From a bacterium (GTDB taxonomy: Bacteria; Bacillota; Bacilli; Lactobacillales; Streptococcaceae): DNA of 64,000 nt. Position 1 is the first letter of the stretch. Each line of letters opens with the position of its first letter. The notes under the pieces are model-generated. The model ran no database searches. It was not told the DNA's origin and saw nothing but the letters and a program-made list of their open reading frames with translations. The stretch is taken from NCBI GenBank assembly GCA_905221105.1, contig CAJNBW010000006.1:62001-126000 (forward strand), read 5' to 3'. Shown here piece by piece: positions 38,294-46,505 of the stretch. Made by a program: the position numbers and the translations under genes.

Positions 38294-38881
38294 TCAGAAT
38301 GTCCTTTTATCTGTCAATAATCCGAGAAAATCTTGTCGTTTCAAGTCTGAGAAATGTTTGGTTGAAAGACTTCCCTTTTGAAGTCCATCATCTCTAACCT
38401 GCAAATAATAGCTATGTTGGCTTGTTTTAATTGTCAAAAAATCGCCAAATATAAAAACTCTTTTCCAGTTGCGAATCTCAAATTCTTTCATCTCTGATTT
38501 TGGAATGCGGATAAGTCCTTGTCGCAAATCACGATGGTGCTCACTTGTGAAAGTCATCCCATTCCCAAGATTTCTTATCAGTAGTTCATCTGGAGTCACC
38601 ATCACCAGCGCTATTTTAGTTAAGAAAATTTCAACTGTTGGTGGTAAAATCGCCAAATTAAACCAGGGATGTAGGTAGCGATAGGCTAAGAAATAATGAG
38701 GCTCCTCACCCAATCCTAGTTGTTTATATAATGTCTTAACCTCACTGTCTAATCTCGCTTCAAAAGACACATCCGAATGCTCTTCTTCCTTCTTCTGATT
38801 AAAATAACGCATCCAGACTAGGAAACCGATAAAGACTATAATAAATATTCCTGATAAGAGATATTTTAAATTGTAGTTCAT
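38294..38881 (-). CDS. Membrane-anchored hypothetical protein with a PH-like domain
   Basis: This 195-residue protein has one N-terminal membrane helix (about 7-27), a charged stretch (QKKEEEHSD) and a soluble beta-rich part (about 85-190; IALVMVTPDELLIRNLGNG, FIFGDFLTIKTSQHSYYLQV) that reads like a bacterial PH-like fold. The ATG at 38881 is chosen because GGAGG lies 7 bases upstream. It sits between the 37-aa peptide gene and the permease. A role as an accessory or immunity protein is inferred from position only. Confidence 0.65.
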   Translation of the reverse strand: MNYNLKYLLSGIFIIVFIGFLVWMRYFNQKKEEEHSDVSFEARLDSEVKTLYKQLGLGEEPHYFLAYRYLHPWFNLAILPPTVEIFLTKIALVMVTPDELLIRNLGNGMTFTSEHHRDLRQGLIRIPKSEMKEFEIRNWKRVFIFGDFLTIKTSQHSYYLQVRDDGLQKGSLSTKHFSDLKRQDFLGLLTDKRTF

Positions 38882-38926
38882 CACTTAACCTCCTGATTCA
38901 CTACTCCGCCTAAAGCAGAGGCCTAT

Positions 38927-39040
38927 TTATTTTGAAAATAGTTCCATAACAATTTTAAATAAGATGGGTGTCATTAAAACTAGGATAATTCCTATCACAA
39001 ATATCATGACTACTCTAAAAAACTCCTTATTTTTTAACAT
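38927..39040 (-). CDS. 37-residue hydrophobic peptide, first gene of the bacteriocin-type ABC operon
   Basis: This 37-codon gene encodes a peptide with a charged start (MLKNKEFFR), a hydrophobic core (VVMIFVIGIILVLMTPILF) and an amphipathic end (KIVMELFSK). AAGGGG lies 7-8 bases upstream of the ATG. It precedes the PH-like gene by 45 bases and is divergent from the RNPP regulator. It lacks a double-glycine leader. It could be a leaderless bacteriocin-like peptide, a small membrane subunit of the transporter, or a signalling peptide. I do not recognise it. Confidence 0.68.
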   Translation of the reverse strand: MLKNKEFFRVVMIFVIGIILVLMTPILFKIVMELFSK

Positions 39041-39063
39041 TTTAGCACCCCTTTTCTAGCGAC

Positions 39064-39144
39064 ATCATAGTACTCGTTAACCCCGTCTTAAAATTACACC
39101 AAGCTTATTTTAGTTTTCTTTTCTACTTTTTATATTACTATGAT
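39064..39144. promoter_or_regulatory. Divergent promoter region of the RNPP regulator and the 37-aa peptide operon
   Basis: The 9-mer TACTATGAT occurs in both divergent promoters: minus strand at 39072-39064 and plus strand at 39136-39144. TACTAT serves as a plausible -10 in the minus direction. GTTAAC palindromes occur at 39076-39081 and 39174-39179. Neither promoter has a good -35. Control by the adjacent regulator is inferred. Confidence 0.45.
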
Positions 39145-39204
39145 ACAATATTTTTAATAGGATTTTATTATTTGTTAACTTTTTTCACAAAAAGGAGAAA
39201 ACCC

Positions 39205-40071
39205 ATGCGCTACGATTTTGGAAATGTTTATAAAGAAATACGTGAGTCAAAAGGTTTGACCCAAGAAGAGGTCTGTGGAAATGTTCTCTCAAGAACCAGC
39301 CTATCAAAGATTGAAAGTGGTAAGGCAACTCCTAAATATGAAAATATGGAGTTTCTTCTCCGTCAAATCAATATGAGTTTTGAAGAGTTTGACTATATTT
39401 GCCATCTCTACCACCCAAGTGAACGATCAACTATCATGCAGACTTTTCTAAAAATGGCTTCTATTAGTGGTACGAGCGACTTAAGTAAATTACTCAAAAA
39501 ATGTCAACATTATCTAAAAACACATCATGATTTCCCCATCCAGCAGTTACAAGATATGCTCGAAATCGTTATCTACATCCGTGAAAATGGGATAGAAAAA
39601 TTGTCAAGTAAGGTTGACAACATTGTAAATAGATTATGGGATAAGATTGAGAAACAAGATACTTGGTATGAGAGCGACCTCAAAGTCCTTAATACCATTC
39701 TCTTTGCTTTTCCTATAGAGTATATTCATCAGATTACCGGAAAAATTCTCGAACGACTAGAGGTTTATAAACACTATAGTTCTATCTTTCAGCTTCGTAT
39801 GATGTTACTTCTGAATCTCTCAACTCTTTATCTTTACAATGGTGATAAGTTGCTTTGCAAACAGCTTTGCTACACTCTCTTAGAGGAGGCAAAAGCAAGC
39901 AAACAGTATGATACACTTGCGTTTGCCTATATTCGTATCGGCATTTGTGCTAATGATGCTCAGTTAATAGAGAATGGACTCTCCTTAGCTAAACTAGTAG
40001 AAGATGAACACTTACTAACAGAGCTAGAGCGTGAAGTTAACATCTTTGTAAACAAAAAAGAAAGCCATTGA
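39205..40071 (+). CDS. RNPP-family (TprA/PlcR-like) peptide-responsive regulator
   Basis: This 288-residue protein has an N-terminal XRE helix-turn-helix (about 5-58; YKEIRESKGLTQEEVCGNVLSRTSLSKIESGKATP) and a C-terminal helical TPR-like region with LRMMLLLNLSTLYLYNGDKLLCKQLCY. It is closest in style to pneumococcal TprA, which is controlled by the PhrA peptide. The start at 39205 follows AAAGGAG by 8 bases. No PhrA-like precursor lies antisense or downstream, because the next gene is convergent after 21 bases. The divergent 37-aa peptide operon is the likely target. Confidence 0.87.
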   Translation: MRYDFGNVYKEIRESKGLTQEEVCGNVLSRTSLSKIESGKATPKYENMEFLLRQINMSFEEFDYICHLYHPSERSTIMQTFLKMASISGTSDLSKLLKKCQHYLKTHHDFPIQQLQDMLEIVIYIRENGIEKLSSKVDNIVNRLWDKIEKQDTWYESDLKVLNTILFAFPIEYIHQITGKILERLEVYKHYSSIFQLRMMLLLNLSTLYLYNGDKLLCKQLCYTLLEEAKASKQYDTLAFAYIRIGICANDAQLIENGLSLAKLVEDEHLLTELEREVNIFVNKKESH

Positions 40072-40092
40072 GACTTCCTTTTCTATATTTTC

Positions 40093-40713
40093 TTAATACC
40101 AGCCGTTGTTAAGCCAGAAGTTTTTAGCGGCTGTCCATGAACCGTAACGTCCTGCAACGTAGGCATCTGCTACACGTTCTTGGTTTTCAGCTGAGTAGTC
40201 ACCGTTCAAGTATGAATCTGTCAATTGGTAGCGTCCGATGTAACGCCCGTTTGTAGCTGTGTAGCTACCGCCTGATTCTTTTTGTGCGATCCATTCTTTA
40301 GCTTCTGCTTCAGATCCGCTTACAGTTGTAGCAACTGTTTCTTCTGCTACTGGCGCGCTTGCTGCTGGAATTTCTTCCTCTACCTCTGTAGTTTCTGCCA
40401 CTGTAGCTGAAACAGCTTCGTCTTGGGCAGCTGGAGCTTCATAAGTCGTTGAAGCTGGTGCTACTGGCGCTGCTGGACCGTCGATAACCAACTCTTGACC
40501 AACATAAATCATATGGATGTTGTCAATGTGGTTGTTTTCTGCCAATTTCTCAACTGTTGTGTTGTGAGTTTCAGCGATTTCTGAAAGTGTATCACCTTCT
40601 TTAACAGTGTAAGTTGATGATTCTTGAGCAGCTACAAATGATGGAGCAAATACTGCAAACAAGGCAGCTACTCCTGCAAGAGTTGTTTTAATCTTTTTAG
40701 TTGTTGATTTCAT
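40093..40713 (-). CDS. Secreted LysM-domain protein with transglycosylase-like C-terminus
   Basis: This is a 206-residue exported protein. The signal peptide occupies about 1-29 (cut after AFAPSFVAA). A LysM domain (about 34-78; YTVKEGDTLSEIAETHNTTVEKLAENN) binds peptidoglycan. An Ala/Glu/Thr-rich linker follows (about 85-135), then a C-terminal domain (EWIAQKESGGSYTATNGRYIGRYQL...) like the Apf/lytic-transglycosylase ends of streptococcal and staphylococcal wall proteins. From memory the pneumococcal orthologue belongs to the WalRK (VicRK) regulon, and a WalR-like box is present upstream. Confidence 0.9.
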   Translation of the reverse strand: MKSTTKKIKTTLAGVAALFAVFAPSFVAAQESSTYTVKEGDTLSEIAETHNTTVEKLAENNHIDNIHMIYVGQELVIDGPAAPVAPASTTYEAPAAQDEAVSATVAETTEVEEEIPAASAPVAEETVATTVSGSEAEAKEWIAQKESGGSYTATNGRYIGRYQLTDSYLNGDYSAENQERVADAYVAGRYGSWTAAKNFWLNNGWY

Positions 40714-40744
40714 ATTCGAAAATTCTCCTTCTTTCTATAGTTCT

Positions 40745-40777
40745 ATCATACCCTTTAAATATTACTGTTTCTTAACA
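40745..40777 (-). promoter_or_regulatory. Promoter with WalR/VicR-like box for the LysM gene
   Basis: On the minus strand TGTTAAGAAACAGTAAT (40777-40761) matches the WalR consensus TGTWAH-N5-TGTWAH with one mismatch. It overlaps the -35 position of a promoter whose -10 is TATGAT at 40750-40745. Confidence 0.5.
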
Positions 40778-40952
40778 CTTTTATGTAGAAATATTACAAA
40801 ATTATTTTTTATTTCCCTAAATAAGCTATTTTTTGTTACAAAAGATGCTTTTTTATGCTATTTGTAGTGTAAAAAGGTTTTCATCCACAATTAAAGCCAA
40901 GACCTTCATTCTTTGATATAATAGAGATAAGAATTTTTATAAGGGGAAACTG

Positions 40953-41624
40953 ATGAAATCACTTCGTTTTCAATCTGTCTTTGATATCATCGGACCAGTT
41001 ATGATTGGCCCATCTAGTAGCCATACCGCTGGTGCTGTTCGTATTGGGAAGATTGTCTCTTCCATTTTTGATGATACTCCGACAGAAGTCGAATTCCAAC
41101 TATTTAACTCATTTGCCAAGACCTATCGTGGTCACGGGACAGACCTAGCCCTTGTTGCTGGTATTTTGGGCATGGATACAGATGATCCTGAAATTCCAAA
41201 CAGTTTGGAGATTGCCCACAAGCGTGGGATCAAGATTGTCTGGACTATTCAGAAAGACAGCAATGCTCCTCACCCAAACACCACTAAAATTACCGTCAAA
41301 AATGCCCACAAGACTATCAGCGTGACTGGTATTTCTATCGGTGGAGGAAATATTCAGGTCACCGAACTCAATGGCTTTGCCGTCTCTCTCAATATGAATA
41401 CACCGACTATCATTATCGTTCATCAAGATATTCCAGGTATGATTGCCCTCGTAACAGAGGCACTTTCACGCTATGGTATCAATATCGCCCAGATGAATGT
41501 TACTCGTGAAAAAGCTGGTGAAAAAGCTATTATGATTATCGAAGTTGACAGTCGCAACTGTGATGAGGCCATCGAAGAAATTCGAAAAATCCCTCATCTC
41601 CACAATGTCAATTTCTTTAAATAG
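40953..41624 (+). CDS. sdaAB: L-serine dehydratase, beta subunit
   Basis: This 223-residue subunit of the iron-sulfur L-serine dehydratase has the N-terminal FDIIGPVMIGPSSSHTAGAVRIG serine-binding region and a C-terminal ACT domain (about 148-220; IIVHQDIPGMIALVTEALSRYGINIAQMNV). With the alpha subunit it deaminates L-serine to pyruvate and ammonia. The alpha gene follows after 8 bases. Confidence 0.96.
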   Translation: MKSLRFQSVFDIIGPVMIGPSSSHTAGAVRIGKIVSSIFDDTPTEVEFQLFNSFAKTYRGHGTDLALVAGILGMDTDDPEIPNSLEIAHKRGIKIVWTIQKDSNAPHPNTTKITVKNAHKTISVTGISIGGGNIQVTELNGFAVSLNMNTPTIIIVHQDIPGMIALVTEALSRYGINIAQMNVTREKAGEKAIMIIEVDSRNCDEAIEEIRKIPHLHNVNFFK

Positions 41625-41632
41625 GAGGAAGC

Positions 41633-42505
41633 ATGTTTTATTCTATCAAAGAATTGGTCGAGCAGGCAGAACTGGACTTTCAAGGAAATGTCGCAGAACT
41701 CATGATTACAACAGAGTTTGAATTGACCGGTCGCGAACGTGAAGAAGTCCTCCTTCTCATGGAACGCAATCTGGAAGTCATGAAAGCCTCTGTCCAACTC
41801 GGTCTCAATGAAAATAAATCTCGTAGTGGCCTGACAGGTGGAGATGCTGCCAAATTGGACCACTATATCAAAAACGGAAAAACTCTATCAGATTACACGG
41901 TTCTGTCTGCTGCCCGAAATGCCATCGCAGTCAATGAACACAATGCCAAAATGGGCTTGGTCTGTGCTACTCCGACTGCTGGAAGTGCTGGCTGTCTGCC
42001 CTCAGTTCTAACTGCTGCAATTGAAAAATTAGACCTCAGCCACGAGCAACAGCTGGATTTCCTCTTTGCTGCTGGTGCCTTTGGACTAGTCATCGCAAAC
42101 AATGCCTCTATCTCAGGCGCTGAGGGTGGCTGTCAGGCCGAAGTCGGCTCTGCCTCTGCTATGAGTGCTGCTGCCTTGACTCTAGCTGCTGGTGGAACAC
42201 CTTATCAGGCCAGTCAAGCCATTGCCTTTGTCATTAAAAATATGCTGGGCCTCATCTGTGATCCTGTTGCCGGCTTGGTCGAAGTTCCCTGTGTCAAACG
42301 CAATGCCATGGGAGCTAGCTTTGCCTTTATCGCAGCAGACATGGCCTTGGCAGGCATCGAATCTAAAATCCCTGTGGATGAAGTTATCGATGCCATGTAC
42401 CAAGTAGGAGCAAGCATGCCAACTGCCTTTCGTGAAACAGCTGAAGGTGGACTCGCTGCTACCCCAACTGGTCGCCGCCTCCAAAAAGAAATTTTCGGAG
42501 AATAA
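41633..42505 (+). CDS. sdaAA: L-serine dehydratase, alpha subunit
   Basis: This 290-residue catalytic subunit carries [4Fe-4S]-ligand cysteines, visible in GAEGGCQAEVGSA, NMLGLICDPVAG and VEVPCVKRNA. The split alpha/beta form is standard in Firmicutes. It is cotranscribed with sdaAB, and a HAD phosphatase gene follows after 21 bases. Confidence 0.96.
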   Translation: MFYSIKELVEQAELDFQGNVAELMITTEFELTGREREEVLLLMERNLEVMKASVQLGLNENKSRSGLTGGDAAKLDHYIKNGKTLSDYTVLSAARNAIAVNEHNAKMGLVCATPTAGSAGCLPSVLTAAIEKLDLSHEQQLDFLFAAGAFGLVIANNASISGAEGGCQAEVGSASAMSAAALTLAAGGTPYQASQAIAFVIKNMLGLICDPVAGLVEVPCVKRNAMGASFAFIAADMALAGIESKIPVDEVIDAMYQVGASMPTAFRETAEGGLAATPTGRRLQKEIFGE

Positions 42506-42526
42506 GCTTATCAAATAGGAGAAATC

Positions 42527-43159
42527 ATGACCTCTATCTCAGCTATCTTTTTCGATCTGGATGGAACCCTCGTTGACAGTTCTATTGGGATTCACAATGC
42601 CTTTACCCATACTTTTAAGGAGCTCGGGGTGCCTAGTCCTGATGCCAAAACGATTCGTGGTTTTATGGGGCCGCCTCTTGAAAGTAGTTTTGCGACCTGC
42701 CTTCCCAAAGACCAAATTTCTGAGGCTGTCCAGATATACCGTTCTTACTACAAGGCAAAAGGCATACATGAAGCTCAACTCTTTCCTCAGATTGTAGAAT
42801 TACTTCAAGAACTATCCAAGAATTACCCTCTCTACATCACCACGACAAAGAATACACCTACTGCTCAAGACATGACTAAGAACTTGGGAATCTATCATTT
42901 CTTTGATGGCATTTATGGTTCCAGCCCTGAAGCACCACATAAGGCAGATGTCATTCGCCAAGCCTTGCAGACACATCAACTAGCACCAGAACAAGCCATC
43001 ATCATCGGAGATACCAAGTTTGATATGCTAGGAGCTCAAGAAACAGGCATTCAGAAATTGGCCGTCACTTGGGGATTTGGGGAGCAAGCAGATCTACTAA
43101 ACTATCAGCCTGATTATATCGCCCACAAACCCATAGAAGTTTTGGAGTATTTTCAATAA
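42527..43159 (+). CDS. HAD-superfamily hydrolase (phosphoglycolate phosphatase-like)
   Basis: This 210-residue HAD phosphatase has motif I FFDLDGTLVDSS (nucleophile Asp at about 9, acid/base Asp at 11), motif II TTTKN, motif III lysine near PEAPHKADVI and motif IV IIIGDTKFDMLGA. A helical cap lies at about 15-80. The subgroup resembles Gph/PpaX but the substrate is uncertain. It is the third gene of the serine dehydratase operon. Confidence 0.88.
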   Translation: MTSISAIFFDLDGTLVDSSIGIHNAFTHTFKELGVPSPDAKTIRGFMGPPLESSFATCLPKDQISEAVQIYRSYYKAKGIHEAQLFPQIVELLQELSKNYPLYITTTKNTPTAQDMTKNLGIYHFFDGIYGSSPEAPHKADVIRQALQTHQLAPEQAIIIGDTKFDMLGAQETGIQKLAVTWGFGEQADLLNYQPDYIAHKPIEVLEYFQ

Positions 43160-43201
43160 CATAGACTGGGCAACAACTCTATTTCAGAAGAAAATGGAGC
43201 A

Positions 43202-43352
43202 ATACTCAATGAAAATAAAAGAGCAAACTAGGAAAGTAGCCGCAGACTGCTCAAAACACCGTTTTGAGGTTGTAGATAGAACTGACGAAGTCAGTAACAT
43301 CTATACGGCAAGGCGACGTTGACGTGGTTTGAAGAGATTTTCGAAGAGTATA
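43202..43352. repeat. BOX element copy e (A-B-C form)
   Basis: This full-length copy has the TACTCAATGAAAAT end, the CTCAAAACACCGTTTTGAGG hairpin, CTGACGAAGTCAGTAAC (boxB-like), ACGGCAAGGCGACGTTGACG (the sequence from which the BOX-A1R typing primer derives, one change) and the TTTTCGAAGAGTATA end. It lies 42 bases after the HAD gene. Confidence 0.94.
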
Positions 43353-43366
43353 AGTCTCTACATAAC

Positions 43367-43413
43367 AAAACGCATATTACCAAGGTTCATTCAGACCTGA
43401 TAATATGCGTTTT
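43367..43413. terminator. Strong bidirectional terminator between the HAD gene and the capD-like gene
   Basis: A perfect 13-bp stem AAAACGCATATTA / TAATATGCGTTTT has a 21-base loop and a T-tract. It serves both convergent transcripts. Confidence 0.9.
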
Positions 43414-43431
43414 TCTGATTTTAAAGATTTT

Positions 43432-45282
43432 TTATTCAACGTGGGTTGTTTGATTAGCAAAGGCGATAATAGCTTGTTTCAACTCATCTCCACTGAGAGT
43501 GCGGAACTCTTCAATCTTTTGATCGATGGCTTCTAGAGGCATGACATTCACCTTACCAACGAAAATCTTATCCATAACCTGATTATCAACCAATTCAGTT
43601 GACACCAAGAGTTCCTCATAGAGTTTTTCACCTGGACGGATTCCAACTTCAACGATTGGAATTTCACTTTCGGTGTGTCCACTTAGAAGGACCATTTTCT
43701 TGGCCAAGTCATAAATCTTGACTGGTTTCCCCATATCAAGGATAAAGACTTCTCCATCCTTGGCATAAGCACCAGCATGGATAACCAAACGGCTAGCTTC
43801 TGGAATGGTCATAAAGTAACGGGTCATACGGAAGTCTGTCACCGTTACAGGCCCACCTTCAGCAATCTGACGTTCAAAAACTGGAATAACACTACCACGG
43901 CTACCGAGAACATTCCCAAAACGGACTGCACAGTAGGTCGATTGGCTACGTTGGTTAAAGCCAGTGACAATCAACTCAGCCACGCGCTTGGTTGCTCCCA
44001 TAACATTGGGTGGATTGACGGCCTTATCTGTCGAAATCATAACCATCTTAGGTACTTTGGCTTCATCAACAGCCCTAGCAACATTGTAGGTTCCACGAAT
44101 ATTGTTCTTGAAGGCTTCTTTTGGATTGCGCTCCATCATCGGAACGTGCTTGTGAGCCGCCGCATGATAAACAATAGCAGGCTTATACTGCTCAAAGACT
44201 TGCAAGAGACGGTCATAGTCTTGAATATCGGCAATCACTGGTACATAATCAATCCCTTGGAACTTGCGAATCAATTCATGATACACAAGGTAGATTGAAT
44301 TTTCCCCATGACCGAGCAAGACAACACGTTCAGGGTTGAAGCGGCTAACTTGCCGACAGATTTCAGAACCGATTGAACCACCAGCACCTGTGACTAAAAT
44401 TGTCTTACCTGTCAGTTCTGCGCCCAGACGCGATTCATCAAGACGAATTTCCTGACGGCCCAAAAGATCTGTGATATCAATCTTCTGGAAGCCTCCACCT
44501 GCTTGATGAAGTCCTTGAACAACAGTTTCAACCTTAGGCATCTTGTAACATTTGACACCCAGCTTATTACACATCTGCAGGATACGTTCATATTCTGACG
44601 GGTCAAGCGACGGAATCGCAACGATAACACGCTCGATTTGATGGCGTTTGGCTAATTCAGGTAGATTGTCGTAAGAGCCCAAAACAGGGATACCACCGAG
44701 TTTTTGACCCTTTTTCTTAGCATCCTTATCCAAAATACCAACAAGTTCCAAATCACTGGTTGGGTGTTGGTAGCTGTTCATAAAGAGAGCTCCACCATCA
44801 CCAGCACCAATCAAGAAGGTACGACGATGTTCCCCATCACCACTGCCTTTTTTGCGTTTAGAGTAGATTAACTGCCAAGTAATCCGTGGCAATAAAATCA
44901 AGAAGGTACTCAACAAGATAAAGAGAATGATGAAACGGATTGAAAAGAGTGGCAAGAAGGCATAGCAGATTCCATAAGACAAAACACTGCTAGCAGTCAC
45001 ACCAAAAAAGATTTTCATAAAGTCCGTAATCTTGCTGTAACGGCTGATACTAGCGTTCAACCCCCAAAATCCAATCATCAATTGATAGAGCAGGAAGGCC
45101 AAACTCGTATAAATAATGTAGTCAACAGGTGCTGGATTAATCAATCCGTAAAATAAAATATAGGATACAATGATGGAAACCACCATACTGAAAATATCAA
45201 ATATGCCCCAGAAGACCTGTTTTTGTTGTTTATTTAAAATTTCCACCAGATCAATGACATAATCTGTGAGTTTTTTATTCAT
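43432..45282 (-). CDS. Membrane-bound nucleoside-diphosphate-sugar epimerase/dehydratase (CapD/WbpM-like)
   Basis: This 616-residue protein has four N-terminal membrane helices (about 20-145), a CoA-binding-like Rossmann domain (about 155-270, IGAGDGGALF) and a SDR domain (about 290-580). In the SDR domain, VTGAGGSIGSE binds NAD and STDKAVNPPNVMGATKR holds the Met/Lys catalytic segment of the extended dehydratases. It likely converts UDP-GlcNAc to a 4-keto-6-deoxy sugar for surface polysaccharide. It is followed on the chromosome by a glycosyltransferase gene on the same strand, with BOX copy f in its leader. Confidence 0.92.
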   Translation of the reverse strand: MNKKLTDYVIDLVEILNKQQKQVFWGIFDIFSMVVSIIVSYILFYGLINPAPVDYIIYTSLAFLLYQLMIGFWGLNASISRYSKITDFMKIFFGVTASSVLSYGICYAFLPLFSIRFIILFILLSTFLILLPRITWQLIYSKRKKGSGDGEHRRTFLIGAGDGGALFMNSYQHPTSDLELVGILDKDAKKKGQKLGGIPVLGSYDNLPELAKRHQIERVIVAIPSLDPSEYERILQMCNKLGVKCYKMPKVETVVQGLHQAGGGFQKIDITDLLGRQEIRLDESRLGAELTGKTILVTGAGGSIGSEICRQVSRFNPERVVLLGHGENSIYLVYHELIRKFQGIDYVPVIADIQDYDRLLQVFEQYKPAIVYHAAAHKHVPMMERNPKEAFKNNIRGTYNVARAVDEAKVPKMVMISTDKAVNPPNVMGATKRVAELIVTGFNQRSQSTYCAVRFGNVLGSRGSVIPVFERQIAEGGPVTVTDFRMTRYFMTIPEASRLVIHAGAYAKDGEVFILDMGKPVKIYDLAKKMVLLSGHTESEIPIVEVGIRPGEKLYEELLVSTELVDNQVMDKIFVGKVNVMPLEAIDQKIEEFRTLSGDELKQAIIAFANQTTHVE

Positions 45283-45316
45283 AGAAATTTACTCCTCCTT
45301 AAAAGAGCTGGATGAT

Positions 45317-45470
45317 TATACTCAATGAAAATCAAAGAGCAAACTAGGAAACTAGCCGCAGGCTGCTCAAAACACTGTTTTGAGGTTGTGAATAAGACTG
45401 ACAAAGTCAGGAACATATATCTACGGCAAGGCGACGTTGACGCGGTTTGAAGAGATTTTCGAAGAGTATT
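45317..45470. repeat. BOX element copy f (A-B-C form) in the leader of the capD-like gene
   Basis: This full copy includes CTACGGCAAGGCGACGTTGA, matching the BOX-A1R primer region except for one base. An extended -10 (TGTTATAAT, hexamer 45479-45484, minus strand) lies just upstream. The BOX should therefore be transcribed as part of the 5' leader of the epimerase mRNA. Confidence 0.94.
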
Positions 45471-45520
45471 ATATTGTTATTATAACACTTTTTCTCCAGT
45501 TTACGATTTGCTACAATCTT

Positions 45521-46351
45521 TTAATTGCTTTTTCGTAACAGTTTCATAAAAATAAACTGTCGGACAAATCCTGGACAAAGAGCAACAACCATCTGAATGG
45601 CAACACTCTTGGCATATTCCATGTAAGAAATTTGCCCTCTCTTCAGCATTCGTTGACGAGCCTGACGATAAAGTTTGAGGTAGCGCAGTCCCCCACGACG
45701 CTCAAACATTCCTGCTCCGACACGAACCCTACACAAGATTTGATCGAGGTTTCCAGTCTTAGCTCCTGCAGCAATCATATTGAGCCAGAGGAGGTCATCC
45801 TCCATATAAAGCCCATCCTCATAGTTGCCTGCCTTGAGAACCATATCCTTCTTGAACATGACAGTCATGTGGTTAAATGCACTTCTCATTCTTTGATAAG
45901 CTACAATCTCTGCATGTTGAGTCGGAACACGACGATAAGAAACGATCTCATCAGGATTGTCAATAAATTCTGCAATATGTCCACCTAATAGGTCCAGATT
46001 GTCCTTCTCCATTAGCTGAACCTGTTTCTCAAAACGGTCTGGAACAGCTATATCATCTGTATCCATACGAGCGATGATATCGTACTGACACTGCAAAACA
46101 CCCTGTCGAAGAGCCAGACCCAAACCTTGATTCTGCTCAAGAGGGCAGCGTTTCACTGGAATTTCAGACTGGGCTTCCACCTGGTCTAACACCTGATAGA
46201 GCTCAGGTGTCAAAGGCCCATCCTCAACCAGAACCAACTCGCTCGGTTTCAGGGTCTGATTTTGAACACTCTCAATAGCATCCTTTAAAAATGTCGGATT
46301 TTCCTTGATATAGACCGACATCAATACGCTGATTTTTTGCTTTTCAGACAC
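45521..46351 (-). CDS. Family 2 glycosyltransferase
   Basis: This 276-residue GT-A enzyme has the N-terminal ISVLMSVYIKENPTFLKDAIESVQNQT, a DxD-type motif in RMDTDDIAVPDRF (about 92-104) and YMEDDLLWLNMIAAG (about 180). It should transfer a sugar from a nucleotide donor to a surface polysaccharide or glycolipid. It pairs with the epimerase gene downstream but is separated from it by 238 bases containing a promoter and BOX f. Confidence 0.9.
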   Translation of the reverse strand: MSEKQKISVLMSVYIKENPTFLKDAIESVQNQTLKPSELVLVEDGPLTPELYQVLDQVEAQSEIPVKRCPLEQNQGLGLALRQGVLQCQYDIIARMDTDDIAVPDRFEKQVQLMEKDNLDLLGGHIAEFIDNPDEIVSYRRVPTQHAEIVAYQRMRSAFNHMTVMFKKDMVLKAGNYEDGLYMEDDLLWLNMIAAGAKTGNLDQILCRVRVGAGMFERRGGLRYLKLYRQARQRMLKRGQISYMEYAKSVAIQMVVALCPGFVRQFIFMKLLRKSN

Positions 46352-46441
46352 AGTTTTTCTCCAATGTATAGATTTCCTTCCACTATTTTATCATAATTTT
46401 CAAGACTTTCCCATTTTTATCTTGAAAGCCAGAAACCTTAC

Positions 46442-46470
46442 TTGACATTATAGTGAAAAAGCCTTAAAAT
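46442..46470 (+). promoter_or_regulatory. Sigma-A promoter of the MFS gene at 46506
   Basis: Consensus -35 TTGACA, a 17-base spacer, then TAAAAT. It lies 35 bases before the ATG. Confidence 0.75.
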
Positions 46471-46505
46471 AAGCTGTTATTAAAATCAGTTAGAAGAGGT
46501 ATTAT

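Noticed and set aside
39205..40093. A PhrA-type signal peptide gene next to the TprA-like regulator
   Set aside because: Only 21 bases separate the regulator stop from the convergent LysM gene, and no exported precursor with a suitable C-terminus was found on the other strand.
43777..44298. Plus-strand ORF of 173 codons
   Set aside because: It lies wholly antisense inside the capD-like gene and shows no recognisable domain.
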